From CALDTK01 sp965215215 (lineage in GTDB: Bacteria > Bacteroidota > Bacteroidia > Chitinophagales > Saprospiraceae), in contig OZ244043.1 of NCBI GenBank assembly GCA_965215215.1, forward strand, positions 434,001 through 498,000: 64,000 nucleotides of DNA, written 5' to 3'. Numbering within the stretch: the first letter of the stretch is position 1; each line of letters starts with the position of its first letter. The position numbers and the translations under genes were made by a program. Below the pieces are notes generated by a model. It was not told the DNA's origin. It saw nothing but the letters and a program-made list of their open reading frames with translations, and did no database searches. Below are positions 47,841 through 55,461 of the stretch, piece by piece.

Positions 47841-48494
47841 ATGTATAAAATCCATCCAGAAGGCCGCCGCATGCTCGTCGTGGCACTTGCGTTTTTTCTG
47901 GTCTTGGGCTTTTTGATCTACTTGTTAGCGCCACGATTTATCTGGCCCTACACGTTTACAGCGGTTTTCCTCCTGGCTTTCCTGGGTTACTTTTTCCGAA
48001 ATCCGCGGCGGGAGGTACTCATCCACAACAACGACCTGATCCTCGCCCCGGCAGACGGGCGCGTCGTGGTCATCGAGGAGGCCGACGAGCGCGAATACTT
48101 CCAAGACCGTAGGCTACAGGTCTCGATCTTCATGTCGCCCACCAATGTCCACGTCAACCGCAGCCCCATCGGCGGCACGGTCAACTACTGCCGCTACCAC
48201 GCCGGTAAGTACCTGGTAGCCTGGCACCCCAAATCTTCCGAACAGAACGAGCGGACCACCGTGGTCATCGATAACGGTCGCTCGGAGGTGCTCCTGCGCC
48301 AAATCGCCGGAGCGATGGCCAAACGGATCGTTAGCTATTTCGAGGTCGGACAGATCGTCGAACAGGGGGCCGACATCGGCTTCATCAAGTTCGGATCGCG
48401 GGTCGACCTCTTTCTACCGCTTAGCACCCGCCTCGAGGTGGAGGTAGGGGACAAGGTGAAAGGAAACGTGACGGTGGTCGGCAGACTCGTCTAG
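47841..48494 (+). CDS. psd: Phosphatidylserine decarboxylase
   Basis: 217 residues, the short (Psd type II-like) form. The enzyme makes phosphatidylethanolamine from phosphatidylserine and uses a pyruvoyl group formed by self-cleavage. Two N-terminal hydrophobic segments (about 12-30 and 35-50) anchor it to the inner membrane. The core contains LAPADGRVVVIEE, FMSPTNVHVNRSP and the cleavage site GS in FIKFGSRVDLF (about residues 185-186), in place of the LGST of other forms. Its place after cdsA fits phospholipid synthesis; pssA is not in the window. Confidence 0.93.
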   Translation: MYKIHPEGRRMLVVALAFFLVLGFLIYLLAPRFIWPYTFTAVFLLAFLGYFFRNPRREVLIHNNDLILAPADGRVVVIEEADEREYFQDRRLQVSIFMSPTNVHVNRSPIGGTVNYCRYHAGKYLVAWHPKSSEQNERTTVVIDNGRSEVLLRQIAGAMAKRIVSYFEVGQIVEQGADIGFIKFGSRVDLFLPLSTRLEVEVGDKVKGNVTVVGRLV

Positions 48495-48837
48495 AAAACG
48501 AAAAAGGCCCCTGCTTACCAAGCCGCCAGCCAAAGGGGGGAGATGGCTGCGCACCGCGGGAGCAGGAGCACTAAACATACTATGAGAAAACTACAAGGGT
48601 AAATGTAAGTCGCTAACCGACAACCGAGTATGCATTATATCGACGGTGACATCGACGCCTGAGGGACCGGTTGAGTTGACTTAGATAACGGCGGTTGTTT
48701 CACGGGTGAGAGGTTAGGAAGGACCTCCTGATGTGCAAACGCGACCGTAGGACCGTTGTCCTGGGGCGGTCTACGCGGCTATACTGCGAAGGGTACACAC
48801 TCGTGCCAAAGAATTATTGCACACCCGCCGCCGTAGC
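48495..48837. other. 343-base gap between psd and the kinase gene, no gene identified
   Basis: No supported protein or RNA gene. Close to psd (48506-48540) there is a weak hairpin with CCCCT/AGGGG arms and an A-tract on the plus strand, i.e. a T-tract for minus-strand transcripts, which could terminate the kinase mRNA. The remaining ~300 bases would be the 3' untranslated region of that mRNA. The open frames present are short or overlap coding sequence. Confidence 0.5.
48506..48540 (-). terminator. Possible terminator for minus-strand transcription from the kinase gene
   Basis: In the minus direction an AGGGG...CCCCT-type stem is followed by CCTTTTTCG. The stem is only about 5 bp with a long loop, so this is a weak call. 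Confidence 0.3.
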
Positions 48838-50766
48838 TCAGGAAAGCCAGTGGACCGGCATCGAGATCCGCACCCTGGTCCCCGCGCTCGTCCCGTCCCC
48901 GTGGGTTAGGTCCTCGTACACCACGGCCGCCTCGGTGGCCTGACTCTGGTTGAGTAGCTCCAAGCGATGGCGCGTGATCGCCGTCCCCATAGAGCGGTGG
49001 GCCTGCTCCAATTCGCCCTGACTGGCGATCGCTCGCTCGCGTCCCTGACCGTTGTCCTCGATCTCGATGACCAGCTGCGAGTCGTCCTCGATCGGCGAGC
49101 TGAACGTAATCCGGATAAAACCATCGGGCACGAGGCGAACTCCGTGCTCGAGCGCGTTCTCGACGTAGGGTTGCACGAGCATGGCCGGTAGACCGATCAA
49201 GTCGTCTTCCAGTTCCTGATCCACCACGATCTCGTAGTCGAATACATCCTTGAACCGGAGAGAGCGGTTTAGATTTAGGTAGTTACGCAGGAAGTCCACC
49301 TCCTCTTCGAGCGTGATCATCTCGCGTTCCGAGTAGTCGAGAATCTGGCGCATCAAGCGCGCAAAGTGAGCGAGGTGCGTGGCGGCCTCCGTACTCTGTT
49401 GGGAGGTGATAAACTCCTGGATCGAGTTGAGCGCGTTGAAGATGAAGTGCGGGTTCATCTGCGCGCGCAGCGCCTTGAGCTGCAGACGCGCCTTACCGAG
49501 CTTGAGCACCTCACCCTCCTGCCGACGCTGCTCCACCTCGTGTCGGAGCTCCAGCTCGGACAAGCGTTGGGCGCTTGCGGCTTCCCTGACCTCCGACTGG
49601 ATTTGCTCGTACAGCAACCGAAACTCGTACGCCTCCTCAAACTCACGCTGTTCGGCGTGAAATTCGGCCACTTCCGCGCAGACGATCGCGAGCTGAGCGC
49701 GGTCTCCCCCGCTCGAGGCTAAGTCGAAACTATCGATGAAGGCCGCGCGCGCACCGCGGTGATTACCCCGCTCCCGCTCTACGCGGGCGCGCCAGAGGTA
49801 GATCATGCTCAAATCCCCTTCCGACGGTTGATCGGAGGTCCGGTAGTTGTGTTCTGCTTCTTCAAAGCGACGGGCCGTTGCCTCCCACTCGCCGTCGACC
49901 ATAGCGTAATAACCGAGGTTGGCCAGAGCCGACGCTATGGCGTGCTTGTCGCGAGGTCCGGCGAGCGCGATCGTTTCGTGAAAGCGCGCTTCGGCTTCCG
50001 ATCGCCGGTTAGCGGCCATCAGTGCGCGACCGAGGTCGAGGGTATGGTAGGCTAGACGCCCGTGCATACCGAAGACCTGACACCGTGCGATCACCCGCTC
50101 GTAGGCTTCGATGCTACGGTTCAGCTCCTGCCCCAGCCCGTACACACGCCCTAAGCCGGCGTCGAGTAGGGCCGCGTAGTAGGCCTCCTTCACCGTGTTG
50201 GCGATCGGCGTCAGGGTCGGTCGCAGCGACTTGGCCAGCGTGAAGCTCCGGAGCGCCTCGTCGAGGCTGGACCACTTGAGGTGAAGGAATCCCTCCCGGG
50301 TGAGTAGCCACCAATCGCGGCTCGTCGGTTGGCGAGCGACGTGTTGGTGCGTGAGGTCGAGCAGTTCGGCCGCCTCGAGCAGTCGGTCGAGGTTGAGCAG
50401 CGGACCGAGCAGATCCGCGGCTACCTCGACCCGCACCTCGTGCGAGGCCTCCTCCTCGGCGAGTAAGTAGGCTTGGTTGAGGTAGTCGAGCGCCTCCTCG
50501 TAATTGTGCTCCTGATTCGATAGATTACCCTTCATCTGGAGCTCCCCGATACGCAGGATCGAATCTGGGTACGGATCGCTCTCTAGCCTTTCGGCAAACT
50601 TGAGCAACAAGCGCCTAGCCTCCGGCAGGTCGCTGTACACGCGGTCGGCGGTGTGAGCGGCGAACATCCAGAGCAGACGTTCGGATACGAAGTTGCCCCC
50701 CTGGAGTCCCGCCGACGATTCGCCGGATCCGGCAGCGGTGGTTCGGTCGGGGAGGCTTGCGGACAT
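48838..50766 (-). CDS. TPR-domain histidine kinase of the LytS/His_kinase type, apparently cytoplasmic
   Basis: 642 residues. Residues about 35-385 form an array of TPR-like helix pairs (ALDYLNQAYLLAEEEASHEV, ALANLGYYAMVDGEWEATAR, AEVAEFHAEQREFEEAYEFR). Residues about 385-430 are a coiled coil. The kinase core has H-box QMNPHFIFNALNSIQEF (His about 440), N-box MLVQPYVENALEHGVRL, and G-box IEDNGQGRERAI. Most Bacteroidota relatives have a signal peptide and a membrane helix between TPRs and kinase; none is visible here. The ATG at 50766 is preferred over a GTG at 50799, which lies in a terminator-like hairpin and adds a weak hydrophobic start without positive residues. It presumably phosphorylates the LytTR regulator encoded upstream; a 56-residue GG-leader peptide gene lies between them. 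Confidence 0.85.
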   Translation of the reverse strand: MSASLPDRTTAAGSGESSAGLQGGNFVSERLLWMFAAHTADRVYSDLPEARRLLLKFAERLESDPYPDSILRIGELQMKGNLSNQEHNYEEALDYLNQAYLLAEEEASHEVRVEVAADLLGPLLNLDRLLEAAELLDLTHQHVARQPTSRDWWLLTREGFLHLKWSSLDEALRSFTLAKSLRPTLTPIANTVKEAYYAALLDAGLGRVYGLGQELNRSIEAYERVIARCQVFGMHGRLAYHTLDLGRALMAANRRSEAEARFHETIALAGPRDKHAIASALANLGYYAMVDGEWEATARRFEEAEHNYRTSDQPSEGDLSMIYLWRARVERERGNHRGARAAFIDSFDLASSGGDRAQLAIVCAEVAEFHAEQREFEEAYEFRLLYEQIQSEVREAASAQRLSELELRHEVEQRRQEGEVLKLGKARLQLKALRAQMNPHFIFNALNSIQEFITSQQSTEAATHLAHFARLMRQILDYSEREMITLEEEVDFLRNYLNLNRSLRFKDVFDYEIVVDQELEDDLIGLPAMLVQPYVENALEHGVRLVPDGFIRITFSSPIEDDSQLVIEIEDNGQGRERAIASQGELEQAHRSMGTAITRHRLELLNQSQATEAAVVYEDLTHGDGTSAGTRVRISMPVHWLS

Positions 50767-50793
50767 AGGCGACACAAACGCTAAAACTACAAA

Positions 50794-50818
50794 GGCCACA
50801 CGAGCGGATCGTGTGGCC
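50794..50818 (-). terminator. Terminator-like hairpin between the peptide gene and the kinase gene
   Basis: GGCCACACGA (50794-50803) and TCGTGTGGCC (50809-50818) form a perfect 10-bp stem with a 5-base loop. On the minus strand it is followed by TTTGTAGTTTTAG. It lies 30 bases beyond the peptide stop and 28 bases before the kinase ATG. It would end or attenuate the regulator-peptide transcript. A TAGTTTTA segment right after the stem could also be a -7 box for the kinase. Confidence 0.7.
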
Positions 50819-50848
50819 TAGGCCTTGAAACGTATTTCTAACGATCTA

Positions 50849-51019
50849 CTATTGAGGTAACCAGCCCCCGCAAGACTTGAGCACGAGTGGTAAGCGCTTC
50901 GTACCTTGGCCACCCTTAATCTGACGCAATCGATCGGTCTCGATCGTGCGAAGCTGCTTGCGCAGCTGCTCGAGAGAACGGCTGGGCCGCTTTGTCTCTT
51001 TCAGATTCCACTTGAACAT
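50849..51019 (-). CDS. Small peptide with double-glycine-type leader (putative secreted or signalling peptide)
   Basis: 56 residues, basic, ATG to TAG. The first 37 residues look like a leader: MFKWNLKETKRPSRSLEQLR at the start, then an amphipathic stretch ending LRQIKGG. Leaders ending in (I/L)KGG are common in Bacteroidota RiPP and secreted-peptide precursors, which C39-peptidase ABC exporters cut after GG. The predicted product is 19 residues, QGTKRLPLVLKSCGGWLPQ, with one Cys and a second GG. No modification enzyme or C39 exporter is in the window. Codon use is ordinary (about 58% GC counted by hand over most of the gene), and a hairpin terminator follows. Position between a LytTR regulator and a kinase on the same strand suggests signalling; that is inference. 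It could also be a small structural or unrelated peptide. Confidence 0.6.
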   Translation of the reverse strand: MFKWNLKETKRPSRSLEQLRKQLRTIETDRLRQIKGGQGTKRLPLVLKSCGGWLPQ

Positions 51020-51180
51020 CGTGTTGGTTTTCTACGGATGCGAGACCCGTTTTAGTACGTGGGCTAAAGTAGCCTCAACCGGGCAAAGAAAGTGCCAAAA
51101 GATATCTCCTTGTGTAGAACTCGGAAAATATCCCCGGTTAAGCTTTAAATACCAACTTCTGGGTAGGACTAAAAGTTTGA

Positions 51181-51945
51181 TTAAGTGAAACTCTGAGCGC
51201 CTAGCCTCCGCATCCTATCTAGGAAGCTCGACCGTCTCCTTCTGCTAACTGTAATCTGCTTCTGGTCGTTCATCACAACATGACCGCCCTCTCCTTTGAC
51301 AAACTTAAGCATATAATTTAGATTTATGATGTGCGATTTGTGAACACGGAAGAAATTGTCGTCGGGCAGCAAATCCTCATAAAATTTAATTGTTTTTGAA
51401 ACTGTAAATCTCTGCCCGTCAGTAGTGTGTATATGGGAGTAATTATCATCTGCCTCTATCCGTAAGATATCTGTTAGGTTCACGAAATAGAGTCCGTCGA
51501 TGGCCGAGATCGTAATCTTGTCGAACTTGTTGGCGCTCATGCCCTGCTGAAACATCTCGACGCGCTCCTCGAGGCGATCGGTATCCTGCGGGCGGATCCG
51601 ATCCACGGCCGCGGCCAGGGCGTGTGGGTCGATCGGCTTCAGGATGTAGCCGATGCTAGCGTACTCGAACGCTTTTACGGCGAACTGGTCGAAGGCCGTT
51701 ACGAAAATCACGTTGAACGGCAGGGGCTTGATGCGGTCGAGCAGCTCGAAAACCTGTCCGTCGGGGAGGTTGATGTCGAGGAAGGCCAGGTCGATGTCCC
51801 GGCGTAGCTCCGCGATCAGCGTCGCTGCGTCCTCGAGCGTACCCGCCTCCCCTTCGACGCGCACCTGCGGACAGTGCTGACGGAGCATACTCTTGAGGTT
51901 AGTGAGACCACGTACCTCATCCTCCACGATAAGCGATCGAATCAT
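51181..51945 (-). CDS. LytTR-type response regulator
   Basis: 254 residues. The receiver domain (1-120) has acidic residues ED at 8-9, phosphoacceptor Asp57 in LAFLDINLP, Thr in FVTAFD and Lys103 in ILKPID. After a short linker, the LytTR DNA-binding domain (about 148-250) contains ILRIEADDNYSHIHTTDG, FFRVHKSHIINLNYMLKF and ends TVSRRRRSSFLDRMRRLG. LytTR regulators pair with LytS-type kinases; the kinase downstream is the obvious partner. GC content is about two thirds in the receiver part (51541-51600) but about 35% over 51301-51480, which encodes the DNA-binding part; the change falls at the domain border. It starts 54 bases from the divergent channel gene. Confidence 0.92.
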   Translation of the reverse strand: MIRSLIVEDEVRGLTNLKSMLRQHCPQVRVEGEAGTLEDAATLIAELRRDIDLAFLDINLPDGQVFELLDRIKPLPFNVIFVTAFDQFAVKAFEYASIGYILKPIDPHALAAAVDRIRPQDTDRLEERVEMFQQGMSANKFDKITISAIDGLYFVNLTDILRIEADDNYSHIHTTDGQRFTVSKTIKFYEDLLPDDNFFRVHKSHIINLNYMLKFVKGEGGHVVMNDQKQITVSRRRRSSFLDRMRRLGAQSFT

Positions 51946-51985
51946 CCCGGTCCTACTTTTATTGAATTTGCGAAGCGTAGGCGCC

Positions 51986-51993
51986 TAAGTTAG
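51986..51993 (+). promoter_or_regulatory. Putative -7 box upstream of the potassium channel gene
   Basis: TAAGTTAG, a near match to TAnnTTTG, starts 14 bases before the A of the ATG at 52000. Spacing is the same as at 1313, 20729 and 46939. Confidence 0.35.
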
Positions 51994-51999
51994 CGTTTA

Positions 52000-52854
52000 A
52001 TGCGGGTCAAACACAGCCCCCCGGTCCACGATTGGCGGCATAGACTGCACGAAGTCATTTTCGAGGCGGATACGCCTTACGGCAGGATCTTCGACGTGGT
52101 GCTCCTCGTCCTCATCGCGCTCAGCGTGGTGGTGGTCATGCTGGAGAGCGTACCGAGCTACCAGAGTAGCTACGGCGGCGTACTCACCGTGCTCGAATGG
52201 GCGTTCACGCTCGTCTTCACCGTCGAATACGTCCTCCGGCTCGTCGCCGTCGAGCGGCCGCGTAGCTACGCGCTCTCCTTCTTCGGCGTCGTCGACCTAC
52301 TCTCGATCCTGCCTACCTACCTGTCGCTGTTCGTATTCGGTACCCAGGCACTCGTGGTCGTGAGGGCGATCCGGTTGCTGCGCGTGTTTCGGGTGCTTAA
52401 GCTCGGTCAGTACCTCGACGAGAGCGAGGTGATCTCACGTTCGCTCGCGGCGAGCCGCCGCAAGATTTCGGTCTTCCTCTTCGCCATCCTCATGATCGTC
52501 ATGATCATCGGGGCCATTATGTACCTCGTCGAGGGAGAAACGAACGCCGGCTTCAACTCCATCCCCCTCTCGGTGTACTGGGCCATCGTCACGCTCACCA
52601 CCGTCGGTTTCGGGGACATCACCCCGCAGACCTCCTTCGGTCAATTCCTCAGCGCGATCATCATGATCCTGGGCTACGCCATCATCGCTGTACCTACGGG
52701 TATCGTCTCGGCCGAGATGGTCAATCAAAACCAAGCTCCCGCCAACCGATCCACTCAGGTGTGTCGCTTTTGCGGGGAGGAGGACCACGCCCCGGACGCG
52801 CGCTACTGCAAAACGTGCGGACACCAACTCAACCCCGACGCCGGGGAGCCGTAG
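52000..52854 (+). CDS. Voltage-gated-type potassium channel with C-terminal zinc ribbon
   Basis: 284 residues, six membrane segments plus pore loop. S4 has regularly spaced arginines (VVVRAIRLLRVFRVLKLG, about 115-132), and the pore carries the selectivity filter TTVGFGDITP (about 198-207). It therefore belongs to the Kv-like ion channel family and should form tetramers in the inner membrane. The C-terminal tail adds a compact four-cysteine zinc ribbon (CRFCGEEDHAPDARYCKTCG, about 254-273), unusual but seen in some bacterial channels; it may bind metal or assist assembly. The ATG at 52000 is the first in frame. A DoxX-family gene lies convergently, three bases beyond its stop. Confidence 0.92.
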   Translation: MRVKHSPPVHDWRHRLHEVIFEADTPYGRIFDVVLLVLIALSVVVVMLESVPSYQSSYGGVLTVLEWAFTLVFTVEYVLRLVAVERPRSYALSFFGVVDLLSILPTYLSLFVFGTQALVVVRAIRLLRVFRVLKLGQYLDESEVISRSLAASRRKISVFLFAILMIVMIIGAIMYLVEGETNAGFNSIPLSVYWAIVTLTTVGFGDITPQTSFGQFLSAIIMILGYAIIAVPTGIVSAEMVNQNQAPANRSTQVCRFCGEEDHAPDARYCKTCGHQLNPDAGEP

Positions 52855-52857
52855 CAC

Positions 52858-53277
52858 TCACTGGCCGGCCACGCGGGCGCGAGCGAAGATCTTACGTACC
52901 GCGAATCCCCCCGTACCGTGGGCGAGGATCATGAGTAGTCCACCGGCAACCGCCATGTTCTCCATAAACCGAAGCGCGAGCTCTCTACCCTCCGGGGGAG
53001 GGGCGTTCCAGAAGGGGTACACGATAAACGTGATGGGTACCCAATACGAAAGCAGGAGCGTAGCCGCCAACTTGCTGCGGTAGCCAATAATGAGCAGGAC
53101 GCTCCCCAGCACGAGAATCGCCACGGCCACGTACACTAATTCTTCTTGTCGCCAGGTGAGCCCGTACCGACTCATGCGCTCTTTGGTATCCACCAGGTAG
53201 GCGATCATGTCGTACGCCTCGTGCGAAAACAAAAACCCCAGCAGCAGGCGGCCCAGTAAATCGATGTAATCCTTCAT
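52858..53277 (-). CDS. DoxX-family membrane protein
   Basis: 139 residues, four hydrophobic segments. The pattern GRLLLGFLFSHEAYDMIAYL, then VYVAVAILVLGSVLLIIGYR and LLLSYWVPITFIVYPFWNAP with a following FMENMAVAGGLLMILAHGTG, matches DoxX/DoxD-like proteins, which have been linked to quinone or thiosulfate metabolism in some organisms, with no assigned role in Bacteroidota. The ATG overlaps the stop of the upstream FAD gene by four bases (ATGA), so they are translationally coupled and likely functionally linked. Confidence 0.82.
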   Translation of the reverse strand: MKDYIDLLGRLLLGFLFSHEAYDMIAYLVDTKERMSRYGLTWRQEELVYVAVAILVLGSVLLIIGYRSKLAATLLLSYWVPITFIVYPFWNAPPPEGRELALRFMENMAVAGGLLMILAHGTGGFAVRKIFARARVAGQ

Positions 53278-54863
53278 CCTCCCAAAGGGGCGGGAAGGTA
53301 CACGGCCACCGCCCGCGCGGCACGCTGTCCGTCCATGGCGGCACTCAAAATCCCACCCGCGTAACCCGCACCCTCCCCGGTCGGAAACAGCCCGATCACG
53401 TCCGGGTGCATGAGCGTATCGGCGGCCCGCGGAATCCTCACCGGAGCGCTGGTTCTACTCTCCAGACCGATCAGCTGGCCCGCGTCACTCGCGTAACGCG
53501 GCATCCGACGCGCTAACTGACGTAGCCCCGCGGCGAGTCGTTCGGCAACCGGAGCGGGTAGCAACTCGTGCAGTGGTGCCGCGTACAAACCGGGGATGTA
53601 ACTGCTCGGATTCAATTGTTCGGAAACTCGCCGGTCTAAGAAATCGCCGATCCGTTGCGCCGGAGCGCGTTGCGAGCCGTCACCAGCCGCAAACACCCGC
53701 GCCTCGGCCGCCCTCTGGTAGGAGAGGCCGGCGAGCTCTCCGTCCGCCGCGTAATCGATCCAATCGTGTTCGTCGACCGCCGTTACGAACCCGCTGTTGG
53801 CAAACGGGCTGTCTCTCCTGGACAGCGACATACCGTTGACGACGAGCTCACCGGGGGCCGTGGCGGCGGGTACGATTAGCCCCCCCGGACACATGCAGAA
53901 GCTGAACACACCGCGGCCCTCCACCTGCGTAGCCAACCGGTAGCTAGCAGCGGGTAGCTGTGGCGGCCGCTGGGCCACGCCGTACTGCTCGTCGTCGATG
54001 AGGGCTTGCGGATGTTCGATGCGGACGCCGAGCGCGAAGGGTTTTGCCTCGAGCGCCCAGGCTCTGTCGGCGAACAGCCCGTAGATGTCTCGCGCGCTGT
54101 GGCCCGTCGCCAGGATGGCGCTACGGCTTTCCACCTCTCGTCCGTCCGCGAAGCGAAGCGCCCGCAACCGACCGCCCCTTACGACTAGGTCGGTGAGTTG
54201 TTCGCCGAAGTGGACCTCCCCACCGTGCGCCTCGATGGTCGCGCGTACGTTGGCGATGATTTGCGGCAGCTTGTTCGACCCGATGTGTGGGTGCGCGTCG
54301 ACGAGGATGTCGGAGCTCGCACCGTGGTCCACCAAAATCTGGAGCACCTTGGCTATGTTGCCCCGCTTGTGCGCGCGGGTGTAGAGCTTCCCGTCCGAGT
54401 AGGTACCCGCGCCACCTTCGCCGAAGCAGTAGTTCGAGTGCGGATCCACCCTACCCTCCTGCTGGATGGCGCGTAGGTCCCGACGACGGGCGCGGACGTC
54501 TTTACCCCGATCGAAAACGATGGGCCGTAGGCCGAGCTCGAGAGCCTCGAGCGCCGCGAAGTATCCCGCCGGACCGGCGCCTACGACGTGCAGCTCGGGT
54601 CGGCCCGCCGTCGATCGATAGCTCGAACGAGGCGGTGCCTGCCCCGCGGGTTCGCCCGGCGAACGAAGCTCTACCCGCAGGCGAAACACGGGCAGTCGCC
54701 CGCGCGCATCCACCGATCTGCGCAGGATCCGGCAATCGAATTCGCCTTCCCACCTTGCCGCCCTGGCGGCGGCCGTGCGCAACGCGGATTCGTCGTCGAC
54801 CAGGGCGGGGGGTAGTTTCACTTCCACTTGCTTTACCCGCGCGCTATATTTCGTAGGACTCAT
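53274..54863 (-). CDS. FAD-dependent dehydrogenase-like protein (COG2509 type)
   Basis: 529 residues. After an N-terminal domain (about 1-90, VKQVEVKLPPALVDDE) lies the FAD-binding Rossmann motif VVGAGPAGYFAALEALELG (about 92-110), then the family region NYCFGEGGAGTYSDGKLYTR, DAHPHIGSNKLPQI and a second GxGxxG-like C-terminal part FPTGEGAGYAGGILSAAMDG that closes the FAD site. COG2509 proteins are uncharacterised FAD enzymes. The ATG at 54863 gives MSPTKYSARVKQVEV; an ATG at 54881 is equally possible. The start overlaps the upstream gene by about 20 bases, so the chain kdsA - secreted protein - this gene - DoxX is one compact operon. Confidence 0.85.
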   Translation of the reverse strand: MSPTKYSARVKQVEVKLPPALVDDESALRTAAARAARWEGEFDCRILRRSVDARGRLPVFRLRVELRSPGEPAGQAPPRSSYRSTAGRPELHVVGAGPAGYFAALEALELGLRPIVFDRGKDVRARRRDLRAIQQEGRVDPHSNYCFGEGGAGTYSDGKLYTRAHKRGNIAKVLQILVDHGASSDILVDAHPHIGSNKLPQIIANVRATIEAHGGEVHFGEQLTDLVVRGGRLRALRFADGREVESRSAILATGHSARDIYGLFADRAWALEAKPFALGVRIEHPQALIDDEQYGVAQRPPQLPAASYRLATQVEGRGVFSFCMCPGGLIVPAATAPGELVVNGMSLSRRDSPFANSGFVTAVDEHDWIDYAADGELAGLSYQRAAEARVFAAGDGSQRAPAQRIGDFLDRRVSEQLNPSSYIPGLYAAPLHELLPAPVAERLAAGLRQLARRMPRYASDAGQLIGLESRTSAPVRIPRAADTLMHPDVIGLFPTGEGAGYAGGILSAAMDGQRAARAVAVYLPAPLGG

Positions 54864-55461
54864 CCGGGTCGTAGGGCTCATCTGGGTCGCCTAACGTATC
54901 AAAGACCGAAAGGCTGTCGATTCGCAGCGACGAACTATCTCGAGCCGGCGTGTCGGCGGCGGTATCCACGGGTACCGGGCGAACCATCTCGCGCTTGAGC
55001 GCCTCGAAATCCCGAACGGCGGGCACGGTCTTCGAACTGGCGATACGTCCGAACGGACCGAGCCCCTCGCCCCGGAAACGCCTCGGGATGAACACCCGCA
55101 CCGAGACGCTCTCCTCCGATAGCCCCGTGGTGGTCTTCAGCGGCTCGCGCTCGATCACCTTACTGCGCACGAGCAAATTGGCGCCGCGCTCGATCGTGCA
55201 GCCCACGTCGTAACGCTTCGTCTTGTCTACGATGAAGTCGAACACCCCCTTATTGGCATTCGAGATCGTCACGAGCGTCTCCACCATCACCAGGTTACCG
55301 TTCCAGGGTACCACCGTTACGTCGCCCTGCAACCGCAGCGTGATCACCCGCGCACTATCCGCGCTACACGAGACGTGCAGCGTACGCGAACTCTGCGCGG
55401 CCACCATTCCGGTGCCGCTCAGGGCGAAACAGAACCAGACTAGCCGCAACCAATCGCGCAT
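54844..55461 (-). CDS. Secreted protein of unknown function
   Basis: 205 residues with a signal peptide (MRDWLRLVWFCFALSGTGMV, cut near AAQ). The N-terminal half is beta-rich (VITLRLQGDVTVVPWNGNLV, VETLVTISNANKGVFDFIV); the C-terminal part is acidic with repeated DPDEPYDPDE. The motif pattern resembles DUF4097/GIN-like beta-helix domains but no match can be claimed. It starts with the A of its ATG inside the kdsA stop (TGATG), so it is coupled to kdsA. Its long upstream open frame overlaps kdsA and was discarded. Confidence 0.65.
   Translation of the reverse strand: MRDWLRLVWFCFALSGTGMVAAQSSRTLHVSCSADSARVITLRLQGDVTVVPWNGNLVMVETLVTISNANKGVFDFIVDKTKRYDVGCTIERGANLLVRSKVIEREPLKTTTGLSEESVSVRVFIPRRFRGEGLGPFGRIASSKTVPAVRDFEALKREMVRPVPVDTAADTPARDSSSLRIDSLSVFDTLGDPDEPYDPDESYEI

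Noticed and set aside
48731..48943. 70-codon plus-strand frame at the end of the kinase gene
   Set aside because: It overlaps the antisense of the kinase 3' end and contains no motif.
50766..50799. GTG start at 50799 giving the kinase a hydrophobic N-terminus
   Set aside because: The GTG lies in the arm of a terminator hairpin, and the short hydrophobic stretch lacks positive residues. The ATG at 50766 is more likely, though not proven.
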